A stretch of 64,000 nucleotides of DNA from Stenotrophomonas sp. ASS1. Its GTDB lineage: Bacteria > Pseudomonadota > Gammaproteobacteria > Xanthomonadales > Xanthomonadaceae. The translations under genes and the position numbers were made by a program. Positions 53,153 to 61,741 of this stretch are shown here, piece after piece. The stretch lies in the NCBI RefSeq assembly GCF_004346925.1, contig NZ_CP031167.1, positions 1,756,001 to 1,820,000 of the forward strand, given 5' to 3'. Numbering within the stretch: the first letter of the stretch is position 1; each line of letters begins with the position of its first letter. Under the pieces are notes generated by a model, which ran no database searches, was not told where the DNA came from, and was given only the letters and a program-made list of their open reading frames with translations.

Positions 53153-53330
53153 GGGGCAGGCTCGTGCAGCGGACTTCCGACTCGATGCTAGCACTTGTTT
53201 TTTTGCGCGATAACCCCGCAGAAACCTGCTGCATAGCAGCATTTTGCGCGACGTTCGCCGCGAAGCACGCCGGCTCGCAGACGCTGGACGTACAATGCGC
53301 GCCATTGTCGACCTGTTGCCGCCCACTGCC

Positions 53331-54362
53331 TTGAAGAAGTCCGATTTCAACTACGACCTGCCGGCTGAACTGATCGCGCAGGCGCCCCTGGCCGAACGTT
53401 CCGCAAGCCGCCTGCTGCTGGTGCCTCCGGCGCCCGATGCCTTCACCGACCTGCAGGTGCGCGACTTGCCGTCGCTGCTGCAGCCGGGCGACCTGCTGGT
53501 GTTCAACGACACCCGGGTGATCCCGGCGCGCCTGTTCGGGCAGAAGGCCAGTGGCGGCCGCGTGGAGATTCTGATCGAGCGCCTGCTGGGTGGCCAGCAG
53601 GCCCGCGCGCAGGTGGGCGCCAGCAAGTCGCCCAAGGCCGGCAGCCGCATCGCGCTGGATGCCGGTGGCGAAGCCGAGGTGCTGGGCCGCGATGGCGAGT
53701 TCTACGTGTTGCAGTTCCATGTGCCGGAATCGCTGGAACAGTGGCTGCTGCATGCCGGCCGCCTGCCGCTGCCGCCCTATATCCAGCGCGAGCCGGGTGT
53801 GGATGACCGCGAGCGCTACCAGACCGTGTTCGCGCGTGAAGTGGGCGCGGTGGCCGCGCCGACCGCCGGCCTGCATTTCGACGAACCGCTGCTGGCCGCA
53901 TTGAAGGACAAGGGCGTGGACTTTGGCCACGTCACCCTGCACGTGGGGGCGGGCACCTTCCAGCCGGTGCGTGCCGATGACCTGAAGGACCACGTGATGC
54001 ACCGCGAGTGGCTGAATGTCGGTGCCGAGCTGGTGCAGCAGGTACGGCGCACGCGCGCCGCCGGCGGCCGCGTGATCGGCGTCGGCACCACCGTGGTGCG
54101 CGCGCTGGAAAGCGCGATGCGTGACGGTGAGCTGCTGCCGTTTGCCGGCGAGACCCAGATCTTCATCACCCCGGGCTACCGCATCCGCAGCGTCGACGCG
54201 ATGGTGACCAATTTTCACCTGCCGGAAAGCACGTTGCTGATGATGATTTCCGCGTTTGCCGGCAAGCAGCGCGTGTTCGAGGCCTACCAGCACGCGATCG
54301 AGCAGCGCTACCGGTTCTTCAGCTACGGCGACGCGATGCTGCTGTTCCCGCAGGCGGGGTAG
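53331..54362 (+). CDS. queA: S-adenosylmethionine:tRNA ribosyltransferase-isomerase
   Basis: The gene encodes 343 residues from TTG 53331 (LKKSDFNYDLPAELIAQAPLAERSASRLLLV), the conventional start of QueA; ATG 53295 is in frame and would add 12 residues. PGDLLVFNDTRVIPARLFG, AAPTAGLHFDEPLL, HVTLHVGAGTFQPVR and AMVTNFHLPESTLLMM are family signatures. It transfers ribose from SAM to preQ1-modified tRNA in queuosine synthesis. tgt, the preceding enzyme of the pathway, lies 0.8 kb downstream. Confidence 0.96.
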   Translation: MKKSDFNYDLPAELIAQAPLAERSASRLLLVPPAPDAFTDLQVRDLPSLLQPGDLLVFNDTRVIPARLFGQKASGGRVEILIERLLGGQQARAQVGASKSPKAGSRIALDAGGEAEVLGRDGEFYVLQFHVPESLEQWLLHAGRLPLPPYIQREPGVDDRERYQTVFAREVGAVAAPTAGLHFDEPLLAALKDKGVDFGHVTLHVGAGTFQPVRADDLKDHVMHREWLNVGAELVQQVRRTRAAGGRVIGVGTTVVRALESAMRDGELLPFAGETQIFITPGYRIRSVDAMVTNFHLPESTLLMMISAFAGKQRVFEAYQHAIEQRYRFFSYGDAMLLFPQAG

Positions 54363-54435
54363 GGCGCTGACCTCTGCCTGCTTGTGGTGGGTGCGCACCG
54401 TTGGTGCGCACTTGCAGATGACTGAAGGCCAGGGA

Positions 54436-54497
54436 AGCCACGCATGGCGTGGCTCTACTGTCTTCGGCGCTGTAGTAAATCCACGCCATGCGTGGAT
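54436..54497. repeat. REP elements between queA and the small gene
   Basis: An inverted element at 54436-54458 (AGCCACGCATGGCGTGGCT) and a GTAG-headed one at 54472-54497 (ATCCACGCCATGCGTGGAT) of the GTAGATCCACGCC subfamily. Confidence 0.78.
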
Positions 54498-54530
54498 CAT
54501 TCCTTCCGCAAGTGGGTTCCGCCGGGCTGC

Positions 54531-54941
54531 TCAGCCCAAATCCACCTTGCATTCGCTGAGCGGAACGGACTGGCCGTCGGAGATGATCAGGTGGTCATCT
54601 TCAATGCGGGCCAGGCTAAGGCCGAGGTTGCGTGCCCCGGCTTCCACAGCCTTCCGCCATCCATCCAGATCGCCGTGGAAGGAAAGGGCGAGGAAGCGCT
54701 GGCCGTTGGGTAGGGTTATCCGGCAGCTGTCCGATACGATGCCACCGCTGCTCGCGGTGAACTCGCAAGCAGAGGCCAGCAATTTGCGGAACTGACTTGA
54801 AGCGCTGCTGGTATGGAAATCCTCGTAATAGATGAACTCCACTCCGGCTACAGGATTTATGCCCGGGGCGATTCGATCGGCTCGTTGCTCGATTTTTCCC
54901 CCAAGAATTGCTTCTAGTACCTCGCGGTCACTTCTATTCAT
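54531..54941 (-). CDS. Hypothetical protein
   Basis: The gene encodes 136 residues, MNRSDREVLEAILGGKIEQRADRIAPGINPVAGVEFIYYEDFH onward. It is convergent to queA. There are no recognised motifs; the fold looks alpha/beta. Base composition seems somewhat less GC-rich than neighbours, so it could be recently acquired; immunity-type proteins of such size exist, but no partner toxin is visible. Confidence 0.6.
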   Translation of the reverse strand: MNRSDREVLEAILGGKIEQRADRIAPGINPVAGVEFIYYEDFHTSSASSQFRKLLASACEFTASSGGIVSDSCRITLPNGQRFLALSFHGDLDGWRKAVEAGARNLGLSLARIEDDHLIISDGQSVPLSECKVDLG

Positions 54942-55128
54942 CTTGGGCCTGATTTCCTGGCGAAATACGTAGTCCGCCCATCTTGGAGGGGCGACCAGTC
55001 AGGGCCAAGGCCAGATGCGACAGTCCAGCAGCCGCGTCGCTCAGGTCATTGGTTCCGTTCAGGCCTGAATGGGCGGTCGACCCGGTTTTGGGAGACAATG
55101 GGCGACTATTTGCCCGAATGACCGCTCC

Positions 55129-56259
55129 ATGTCCCGATTGCAGTTCCAGCTCCAGACCCGCGATGGCCGTGCCCGCCGTGGCCGCCTGACCTTCCCGCGT
55201 GGCACGGTGGAAACGCCGGCCTTCATGCCGGTGGGGACCTATGGCTCGGTCAAGGGCATCCTGCCGGACCAGGTGCGTGCGCTGGGCGCCGAGATCATCC
55301 TCGGCAACACGTTCCACCTGTACCTGCGCCCGGGCCTGGACATCATCGCCGACCACGGCGGCCTGCACGGCTTCTGCCGCTGGGATGGCCCGATCCTGAC
55401 CGACTCCGGCGGCTTCCAGGTGTTCTCGCTGGCCCACCGCCGCAAGATCACCGAGCAGGGCGTGACCTTTGCCTCGCCCACCGACGGTGCCCGTGTGTTC
55501 CTGGGCCCGGAAGAGAGCATGAAGATCCAGAAAGTGCTCGATTCGGACGTGGTGATGATCTTCGACGAGTGCACCCCGTACCCGGCTACCGAGGATGTGG
55601 CGCGCCGCTCGATGGAGCTGAGTCTGCGCTGGGCCCAGCGCAGCCGCAACGCGCATGACGAGCTCGGCAACGACGCGGCCCTGTTCGGCATCGTCCAGGG
55701 CGGCGTGCACACCGACCTGCGCAGCCGCTCGGCCGAGGCCCTGCAGGCGATCGGCTTCGACGGTTACGCCATCGGCGGCCTGGCCGTGGGCGAACCGGAG
55801 CACGAGCGCAACGCCATGCTCGACCACCTGGACCCGGAACTGCCGGGCGACCGCCCGCGCTACCTGATGGGCGTGGGCCGGCCGGAGGACCTGGTCGAGG
55901 GTGTCGCACGTGGCGTGGACATGTTCGACTGCGTGATGCCCACCCGCAACGCGCGCAACGGCCACTATTTCACCTCGTTCGGCACCGTCCGCATCCGTAA
56001 TTCCCAGTACGCGCGCGACATGGATCCGATCGAGCCCGGCTGCGGCTGCGTGGCCTGCACCGGCGGTTACACGCGTTCGTACCTGCGCCACCTGGACCGC
56101 TGCAACGAGATGCTGGCGCCGATGCTGGGCACCCTGCACAACCTGTTCTATTACGAAAAGCTCATGGCCGACATCCGTGCGGCCATCGAGGCGGGAACCT
56201 TCCTGGCCTTCCGTGAGTCTTTCTACGCGGCACGTGGGGCGGTAGAACCGCCCCTGTAA
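55129..56259 (+). CDS. tgt: tRNA-guanine transglycosylase
   Basis: The gene encodes 376 residues. [37 protein letters not shown] (nucleophilic Asp region), [12 protein letters not shown] and the zinc site [17 protein letters not shown] near the C-terminus are diagnostic. It exchanges G34 of target tRNAs for preQ1. [13 protein letters not shown] was chosen as start. It begins the tgt-yajC-secD-secF group. Confidence 0.97.
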   Translation: MSRLQFQLQTRDGRARRGRLTFPRGTVETPAFMPVGTYGSVKGILPDQVRALGAEIILGNTFHLYLRPGLDIIADHGGLHGFCRWDGPILTDSGGFQVFSLAHRRKITEQGVTFASPTDGARVFLGPEESMKIQKVLDSDVVMIFDECTPYPATEDVARRSMELSLRWAQRSRNAHDELGNDAALFGIVQGGVHTDLRSRSAEALQAIGFDGYAIGGLAVGEPEHERNAMLDHLDPELPGDRPRYLMGVGRPEDLVEGVARGVDMFDCVMPTRNARNGHYFTSFGTVRIRNSQYARDMDPIEPGCGCVACTGGYTRSYLRHLDRCNEMLAPMLGTLHNLFYYEKLMADIRAAIEAGTFLAFRESFYAARGAVEPPL

Positions 56260-56393
56260 CCCGAACACCCCCTGCCAAACGGCCCAAGGACGAACGCCCG
56301 GGGCCGTGGCATACTTCAAGGCTGACCCAGATCCGCGGTCGACACCCCGTGCCCGTGAAAGGGCCGGAGCGCCGCCCAACCAAAGGACCAACA

Positions 56394-56738
56394 ATGAACC
56401 TGCTTGCCTTCCTGATTCCCGCCGCCCACGCCCAGGCCGCCGGCGGCCAACCGCAGGGCATGGGCCTGACCACGCTGCTGTTCCCGGTCATCCTGATCGC
56501 CATCATGTACTTCCTGATGATCCGCCCGCAGATGAAGCGGCAGAAGGAGCACAAGGCCATGCTGGAGAAGATCAAGCGTGGCGACGAAGTGCTGACCAAC
56601 GGCGGCATCGCCGGCATCGTCACCGACATCGGCGACAACTTCATCACCATTGAAGTGGCGGACAACGTGCGCATCCGCGTGCAGAAGGGCGCTGTCGGCA
56701 ACGTGCTGCCGGCCGGTACCCTGAAGTCGGCCCAGTAA
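56394..56738 (+). CDS. yajC: Preprotein translocase subunit YajC
   Basis: The gene encodes 114 residues: hydrophobic N-terminus (LTTLLFPVILIAIMYFLMIRPQMKRQKEHKAMLEKIKRGDEVLTNGGIAGIV) with the YFLMIRPQ.K..KEH signature of YajC. It associates with SecDF and the translocon. MNLLAFLIP was chosen as start over an upstream ATG. Confidence 0.96.
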   Translation: MNLLAFLIPAAHAQAAGGQPQGMGLTTLLFPVILIAIMYFLMIRPQMKRQKEHKAMLEKIKRGDEVLTNGGIAGIVTDIGDNFITIEVADNVRIRVQKGAVGNVLPAGTLKSAQ

Positions 56739-56799
56739 GCCACTCCCTTTCCGATGCACAACCGCGGCGCCGGGGATGGCGCCGCGCGGGACCCAAGCA

Positions 56800-58656
56800 A
56801 TGCTCGAATTTCCACGCTGGAAGTACGTCGTCATCCTGATCGTACTTGCGCTCAGCGCGCTGTACGCGCTGCCCAACATCTACCAGAAGGACCCGGCCCT
56901 CCAGATCACCGCCAACCGTGGCGGCCAGATCGACGATGCGCTGCGTGACCGTGTGCTGGCCGACCTGAAGAAGGCCGGTGTCGCCACCGTCGGTGCCGAG
57001 AAGGAAGGGGAAAGCCTGATCGTCCGCCTGCCGGACCTGAAGGCGCAGTCCGCTGCCAGCGACGCCCTGCGTGACACGGTCGGCGAAAAGTACACCGTGG
57101 CCCTGAACCTGGCCTCGACCGTGCCGGACTGGCTGGCCAACCTCGGCGGTCGCCCGATGGTGCTGGGCCTGGACCTTCAGGGTGGCGTGCACTTCGTGCT
57201 GCAGGTCGACCAGAAGGCCGCCCTGGACAAGCGCCTGGACGCCTACACAGAAGACGTGCGCAGCACGCTGCGCGACGCCCGCATCCCGTACCAGTCGGTG
57301 GAACGCCGCGCTGACAACAGCATCGTGGCGAACCTGAGCCCGTCCGCCGGTGACGACGCCGCGCAGCGTGCCCGCACTGCCCTGGTGAAGGCGCAGCCGA
57401 CCCTCGGCTACGACGTCAGTGGCAATCGCATCACGGTGACCGTGCCGGAAACCGAGATCACCCAGATCGCCAACGGCGCCATCGAGCAGAACATCAACAC
57501 CCTGCGCAACCGCGTGAACCAGCTCGGCGTGGCTGAGCCGATCATCCAGCGCCAGGGTGCCGACCGCGTGGTGGTGCAGCTGCCGGGCGTGCAGGACACC
57601 GCCGAAGCCAAGCGCATGATCGGCGCCACCGCTACCCTGGAATACCGGGCCGTGGTGGACGGTAATGCACAGGACGCCATCAACTCCGGGCGCATTCCGC
57701 CGGAAGCGAAGGTCTACCAGCGTCGTGATGGCGGTGGTCCGGTCCTGCTGAACAAGCGCGTGATCGTCACCGGTGACCAGATGGTCGGCGCGCAGGCGGT
57801 GACCGATTCGAACAGCGGCTCTCCGGCGGTCAGCGTGACGCTGAACAATGTCGGCGGCCAGCGCATGTTCGACTTCACCAGCGCCAACGTGAACAAGCCG
57901 ATGGCGGTGGTCTACACCGAGCGCGTGCCGACCGTGACCGTCGTCGACGGCCAGGAAGTGCGTGGCTTCAAGGTCAACGAGGAAGTGATCTCGGTGGCCA
58001 ACATCAACGGCGTGTTCGGCAAGAACTTCCAGACCACCGGCCTGCAGAAGAAGGAAGCCGAGGACCTGGCCAAGCTGCTGAAGTCCGGCTCGCTGGCCGC
58101 GCCGATGGACTTCGTCGAAGAGCGCGTGGTCGGCCCGAGCCTGGGCGCCGAGAACGTCAAGAACGGTATGCGCGCGGTGGTGTTCGCATTCCTGTTCACC
58201 CTGGTGTTCTTCAGCGTCTACTACCGCATGTTCGGCGTAATCACCTCGATCGCGATGCTGTTCAACCTGCTGATCGTGGTAGCGGTGATGTCGCTGTTCG
58301 GCGCGACCATGACCCTGCCGGGCTTCGCCGGCCTGGCGTTGTCGGTCGGCCTGTCGGTGGACGCCAACGTGCTGATCAACGAGCGTATCCGTGAAGAGCT
58401 GCGTGCCGGCGTGCCGGGCAAGACCGCGATCGTGACCGGTTACGAGCGTGCTTCCGGCACCATCCTCGACGCCAACCTGACCGGCCTGATCGTCGGTGTG
58501 GCGCTGTTCGCATTCGGTACCGGTCCGCTGAAGGGCTTCGCGCTGACCATGATCATCGGTATTTTCGCCTCCATGTTCACCGCGATCACCGTGTCGCGTG
58601 CGCTGGCGACGCTGATCTACGGCCGCCGCAAGAAGCTCCAGAACGTGGCCATCTGA
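56800..58656 (+). CDS. secD: Protein translocase subunit SecD
   Basis: The gene encodes 618 residues: one N-terminal span (WKYVVILIVLALSALYALPNIY), a large periplasmic P1 domain with RPMVLGLDLQGGVHFVLQVD, and five more spans with MTLPGFAGLALSVGLSVDANVLINERIREEL. It uses the proton gradient to assist export. The conventional start is MLEFPRW. Confidence 0.97.
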   Translation: MLEFPRWKYVVILIVLALSALYALPNIYQKDPALQITANRGGQIDDALRDRVLADLKKAGVATVGAEKEGESLIVRLPDLKAQSAASDALRDTVGEKYTVALNLASTVPDWLANLGGRPMVLGLDLQGGVHFVLQVDQKAALDKRLDAYTEDVRSTLRDARIPYQSVERRADNSIVANLSPSAGDDAAQRARTALVKAQPTLGYDVSGNRITVTVPETEITQIANGAIEQNINTLRNRVNQLGVAEPIIQRQGADRVVVQLPGVQDTAEAKRMIGATATLEYRAVVDGNAQDAINSGRIPPEAKVYQRRDGGGPVLLNKRVIVTGDQMVGAQAVTDSNSGSPAVSVTLNNVGGQRMFDFTSANVNKPMAVVYTERVPTVTVVDGQEVRGFKVNEEVISVANINGVFGKNFQTTGLQKKEAEDLAKLLKSGSLAAPMDFVEERVVGPSLGAENVKNGMRAVVFAFLFTLVFFSVYYRMFGVITSIAMLFNLLIVVAVMSLFGATMTLPGFAGLALSVGLSVDANVLINERIREELRAGVPGKTAIVTGYERASGTILDANLTGLIVGVALFAFGTGPLKGFALTMIIGIFASMFTAITVSRALATLIYGRRKKLQNVAI

Positions 58657-58671
58657 CGGGACGACACGCAC

Positions 58672-59652
58672 ATGAAACTGTTTCCGCTGCACATCCTCCC
58701 GAACGACACCAAGATCGACTTCATGCGCTGGCGCCATGTCGCGATGGTCGTCACGGTCATCGTGTTCCTGGCCTCGATCGCCATCATCGGCGTCAAGGGC
58801 TTCAACTACGCCCTGGACTTCACCGGCGGCACGCTGATCGAAGCCCGCTTCGACAAGGCGGTGGACGTCGAGCAGGTCCGCACCAAGCTCGAGCAGAACG
58901 GCTTCGAAGGCGCCCAGGTGCAGAGCGTCGGTGGCAACACCGACCTGCTGATCCGCCTGGCCCCGCATGGTGAGCACGCTGCCGGTACCGGCGACGCCGC
59001 GCACGAGGACAAGGCCACCGCCGCCGCCGTGGTGAAGGCGCTGTCCACCGCCGACAACCAGGCTACCGTCCTCCGCAACGAGTTCGTGGGCCCGCAGATC
59101 GGCAAGGACCTGGCGATGAATGGCCTGTACGCCACCATCTTCATGCTGGCCGGCTTCCTGATCTACATCGCGGTGCGCTTCGAATGGAAGTTCGCGGTCA
59201 CCGCCAGCATCGTGGCGATGTTCGATCTGATCGTGACGGTTGCTTACGTGTCCCTGCTGGGCCGTGAGTTCGACCTGACCGTGCTGGCCGGCCTGCTGTC
59301 GGTGATGGGCTTTGCGATCAACGATCTGATCGTGGTCTTCGACCGCGTCCGCGAGAACTTCCGCAGCCTGCGCGTGGACTCGATGGAAGTGCTGAACCGT
59401 TCGATCAACCAGACGCTGTCGCGTACGGTGATCACCGCGGTGATGTTCTTCCTGTCGGCGCTGGCCCTGTACATGTACGGCGGCAGCTCGATGGAAGGCC
59501 TGGCCGAGACGCACATGATCGGCGCGGTGATCGTGGTGCTGTCCTCGATCCTGGTGGCGGTGCCGATGCTGACGATCGGTTTCCTGCGCGTCAGCAAGCA
59601 GGACCTGCTGCCGAAGGCGAAGGACATCGAGGCCCTGGCCCGTCGCCCGTAA
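58672..59652 (+). CDS. secF: Protein translocase subunit SecF
   Basis: The gene encodes 326 residues: [22 protein letters not shown], then [23 protein letters not shown] and the C-terminal spans with [21 protein letters not shown]. It partners SecD, which ends 15 bp upstream. Confidence 0.97.
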   Translation: MKLFPLHILPNDTKIDFMRWRHVAMVVTVIVFLASIAIIGVKGFNYALDFTGGTLIEARFDKAVDVEQVRTKLEQNGFEGAQVQSVGGNTDLLIRLAPHGEHAAGTGDAAHEDKATAAAVVKALSTADNQATVLRNEFVGPQIGKDLAMNGLYATIFMLAGFLIYIAVRFEWKFAVTASIVAMFDLIVTVAYVSLLGREFDLTVLAGLLSVMGFAINDLIVVFDRVRENFRSLRVDSMEVLNRSINQTLSRTVITAVMFFLSALALYMYGGSSMEGLAETHMIGAVIVVLSSILVAVPMLTIGFLRVSKQDLLPKAKDIEALARRP

Positions 59653-59678
59653 GCACCCGCTGCACGCAACACACAGAG

Positions 59679-59702
59679 AACCCCGCGCAAGCGGGGTTTT
59701 TT
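59679..59702 (+). terminator. Intrinsic terminator after secF
   Basis: AACCCCGC (59679-59686) pairs with GCGGGGTT (59691-59698) over GCAA, followed by TTTT. Confidence 0.9.
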
Positions 59703-59705
59703 GTT

Positions 59706-60236
59706 GGCAGGGCTTGCAGCCCTGCACCCGCGGTAGTGCCGGCCGCTGGCCGGCAACAGCAATAGCAACAGCGGGCATTCCGTGGAATGGTGGGGCCATG
59801 TGGATTGGCAGGACACGCCGTAAACCCATCCATGGGGGCTCGATGGCGCCATCCATGGCGCCAACGGTCCTGCCAACCCACATGGCCCCACCTCTGACAG
59901 ATTCCTGCGGCTGTTGGATCGCGCGGCTGTTGGTAGGTGTCGACCTTGGTCGACACATCTGTCAGATATTGAATGAGTTCATCCATGTCGACCAAGGTCG
60001 ACACCTACCAGAGCAGGATGCCGTTCCGACAGATCGCGGAAATCTGTCGAAGGCGGGGTGGGTCCGGTTGCGGGGGTGTCCGCGGCATGGATGCCGCGGC
60101 CAAGCCTCCATGGACGGATTTACGGCGTCCCCCGCAACCGGACCCACCCCGCCAACCCACAGGAACCCAGCTTTTGAAATTGCTCCGGCTCCGGCCGTTG
60201 CTCCGGCCTCTGCGGGTGCAGGGTGCAATCCTGCAG
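59706..60236. repeat. Composite palindromic element, copy B (about 531 bp)
   Basis: Fills most of the 721-bp gap between secF and fabV. Outer arms: GGCAGGGCTTGCAGCCCTGC (59706-59725) and its inverted relative at about 60214-60234. Inside: a SMAG element (GTAGTGCCGGCC-type, 59733-59755), a long hairpin with 26-bp arms (59789-59814/59867-59892), a central pair of GTAGGTGTCGACC palindromes (59933-59956 and 59986-60008, opposite orientation), and a second long hairpin with perfect 25-bp arms (60052-60076/60129-60153) shared with copy A's first hairpin. The rest of the gap before fabV holds no gene. Confidence 0.8.
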
Positions 60237-60373
60237 AACAAACCCCACCCTACGCCGCCGTCGGTTGTGCAATCTTCCCCCGCGCACTACGATCCTGCGG
60301 TTCGCGCGCGCAGGCGCGCGCCCGTATTCCTGCTGAGCGCCCCGCGCGCCGCATCTGCCAACCCGAGGTATCC

Positions 60374-61633
60374 ATGGTCATCAAACCGCGCGTCCGCGGC
60401 TTCATCTGCGTCACCACCCACCCGACCGGCTGCGAGGCCGCGGTCAAGCAGCAGATCGACTACATCCGCGCGCGTCCGCCGATCCAGAACGGTCCCAAGC
60501 GCGTGCTGGTGATCGGCGCCTCCACCGGCTACGGCCTGGCTGCGCGCATCACTGCCGCCTTCGGCAGTGGCGCCGCCACCCTTGGCATCTTCTTCGAACG
60601 CCCGGGTAGTGAAACCAAGCCGGGCACCGCGGGCTGGTACAACTCAGCCGCGTTCCACAAGTACGCCGACGAAGCTGGCCTGTACGCGAAGAGCATCAAC
60701 GGCGATGCCTTCTCCGATGAAGTGAAGGCCAGGACCATCGAGATGATCAAGGCCGATCTCGGCCAGGTCGACCAGGTCGTCTACAGCCTTGCCGCGCCGC
60801 GCCGCAAGCACCCGAAAACCGGAGAGATCATCAGCTCCACGCTGAAGCCGATCGGCGAGCCGATCACCCTGCGTGGCCTGGATACCGACAAGGAAGTAAT
60901 CACGGAAACCACCCTGCAGCCGGCTACCCCGGAAGAGATCGCTGGCACCGTCGCGGTGATGGGGGGCGAAGACTGGCAGATGTGGATCGACGCGCTGGCC
61001 GACGCCGGCGTGCTGGCCAACGGCTGCACCACCACGGCCTTCACCTACGTGGGCGAAGAGATCACCCAGGCGATTTACTGGAACGGCTCGATCGGCGCCG
61101 CCAAGAAGGACCTGGACACCAAGGTGCTGGGCCTGCGCGAGAAGCTGGCGAAAATCGGCGGCGACGCGCGCGTGTCGGTGCTGAAGGCCGTGGTCACCCA
61201 GGCCAGCTCGGCCATTCCGACCATGCCGCTCTACCTGTCGCTCCTGTTCAAGGTGATGAAGGAAAAGGGCACCCACGAAGGCTGCATCGAGCAGCTGGAC
61301 GTGCTGTACGACATCCTCTACGGCGGCAAGGCCGACGGCGTGGCGATCGATCGCCTGCGCCACGACCTGGTCGATGGCGATGGCCACACCGTCGCGCTGG
61401 TCGATGACGAAGGCCGCCTGCGTGCCGATTACAAGGAAATGGCCGCGGACGTGCAGGGCAAGGTGGTCACGCTGTGGCCGCAGGTGACCAACGAGAACCT
61501 GTACGAGATCAGCGATCTGGCCGGCTACAAGGCCGATTTCCTGCGCCTGTTCGGTTTTGGCGTGGAGGGTGTCGACTACGAGGCCGACGTCAATCCGGAC
61601 GTGAAGATCGAAAACCTGGTCGACATGACCTGA
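60374..61633 (+). CDS. fabV: Trans-2-enoyl-CoA/ACP reductase FabV
   Basis: The gene encodes 419 residues. [28 protein letters not shown] is the FabV opening, [20 protein letters not shown] the dinucleotide site, [10 protein letters not shown] the Tyr-x8-Lys active-site pair typical of FabV. It is the last step in fatty acid elongation and, in related bacteria, is tolerant to triclosan. ATG 60374 was chosen; the longer frame upstream reads through the composite repeat. Confidence 0.96.
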   Translation: MVIKPRVRGFICVTTHPTGCEAAVKQQIDYIRARPPIQNGPKRVLVIGASTGYGLAARITAAFGSGAATLGIFFERPGSETKPGTAGWYNSAAFHKYADEAGLYAKSINGDAFSDEVKARTIEMIKADLGQVDQVVYSLAAPRRKHPKTGEIISSTLKPIGEPITLRGLDTDKEVITETTLQPATPEEIAGTVAVMGGEDWQMWIDALADAGVLANGCTTTAFTYVGEEITQAIYWNGSIGAAKKDLDTKVLGLREKLAKIGGDARVSVLKAVVTQASSAIPTMPLYLSLLFKVMKEKGTHEGCIEQLDVLYDILYGGKADGVAIDRLRHDLVDGDGHTVALVDDEGRLRADYKEMAADVQGKVVTLWPQVTNENLYEISDLAGYKADFLRLFGFGVEGVDYEADVNPDVKIENLVDMT

Positions 61634-61640
61634 TCAACGA

Positions 61641-61735
61641 AGAGGCCGGCGAAAGCCGGCCTTCTCTTTGGGTGGTGCCGGCCGCTGGCCGGCAATGCCG
61701 GCTACCTGCAGCTGCTGGCCAGCGGCCGGCACTAC
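61641..61735. terminator. Terminator hairpin and REP pair after fabV
   Basis: AGGCCGGC-GAAA-GCCGGCCT at 61643-61662 followed by TCTCTTT is an intrinsic-type terminator. A GTGGTGCCGGCC palindrome at 61672-61694 and an inverted GTAGTGCCGGCC relative at 61713-61735 form an REP pair between fabV and the convergent FimX gene. Confidence 0.75.
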
Positions 61736-61741
61736 CATCGG

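Noticed and set aside
53141..53350. Leader peptide gene for the aminotransferase operon
   Set aside because: The frame extends into queA antisense and its late start codon lies inside the predicted -10 box; support is too weak to list as a gene.
56644..59958. 1104-codon minus-strand frame opposite secD/secF
   Set aside because: His/Asp/Gln-rich shadow; secD and secF on the plus strand are certain.
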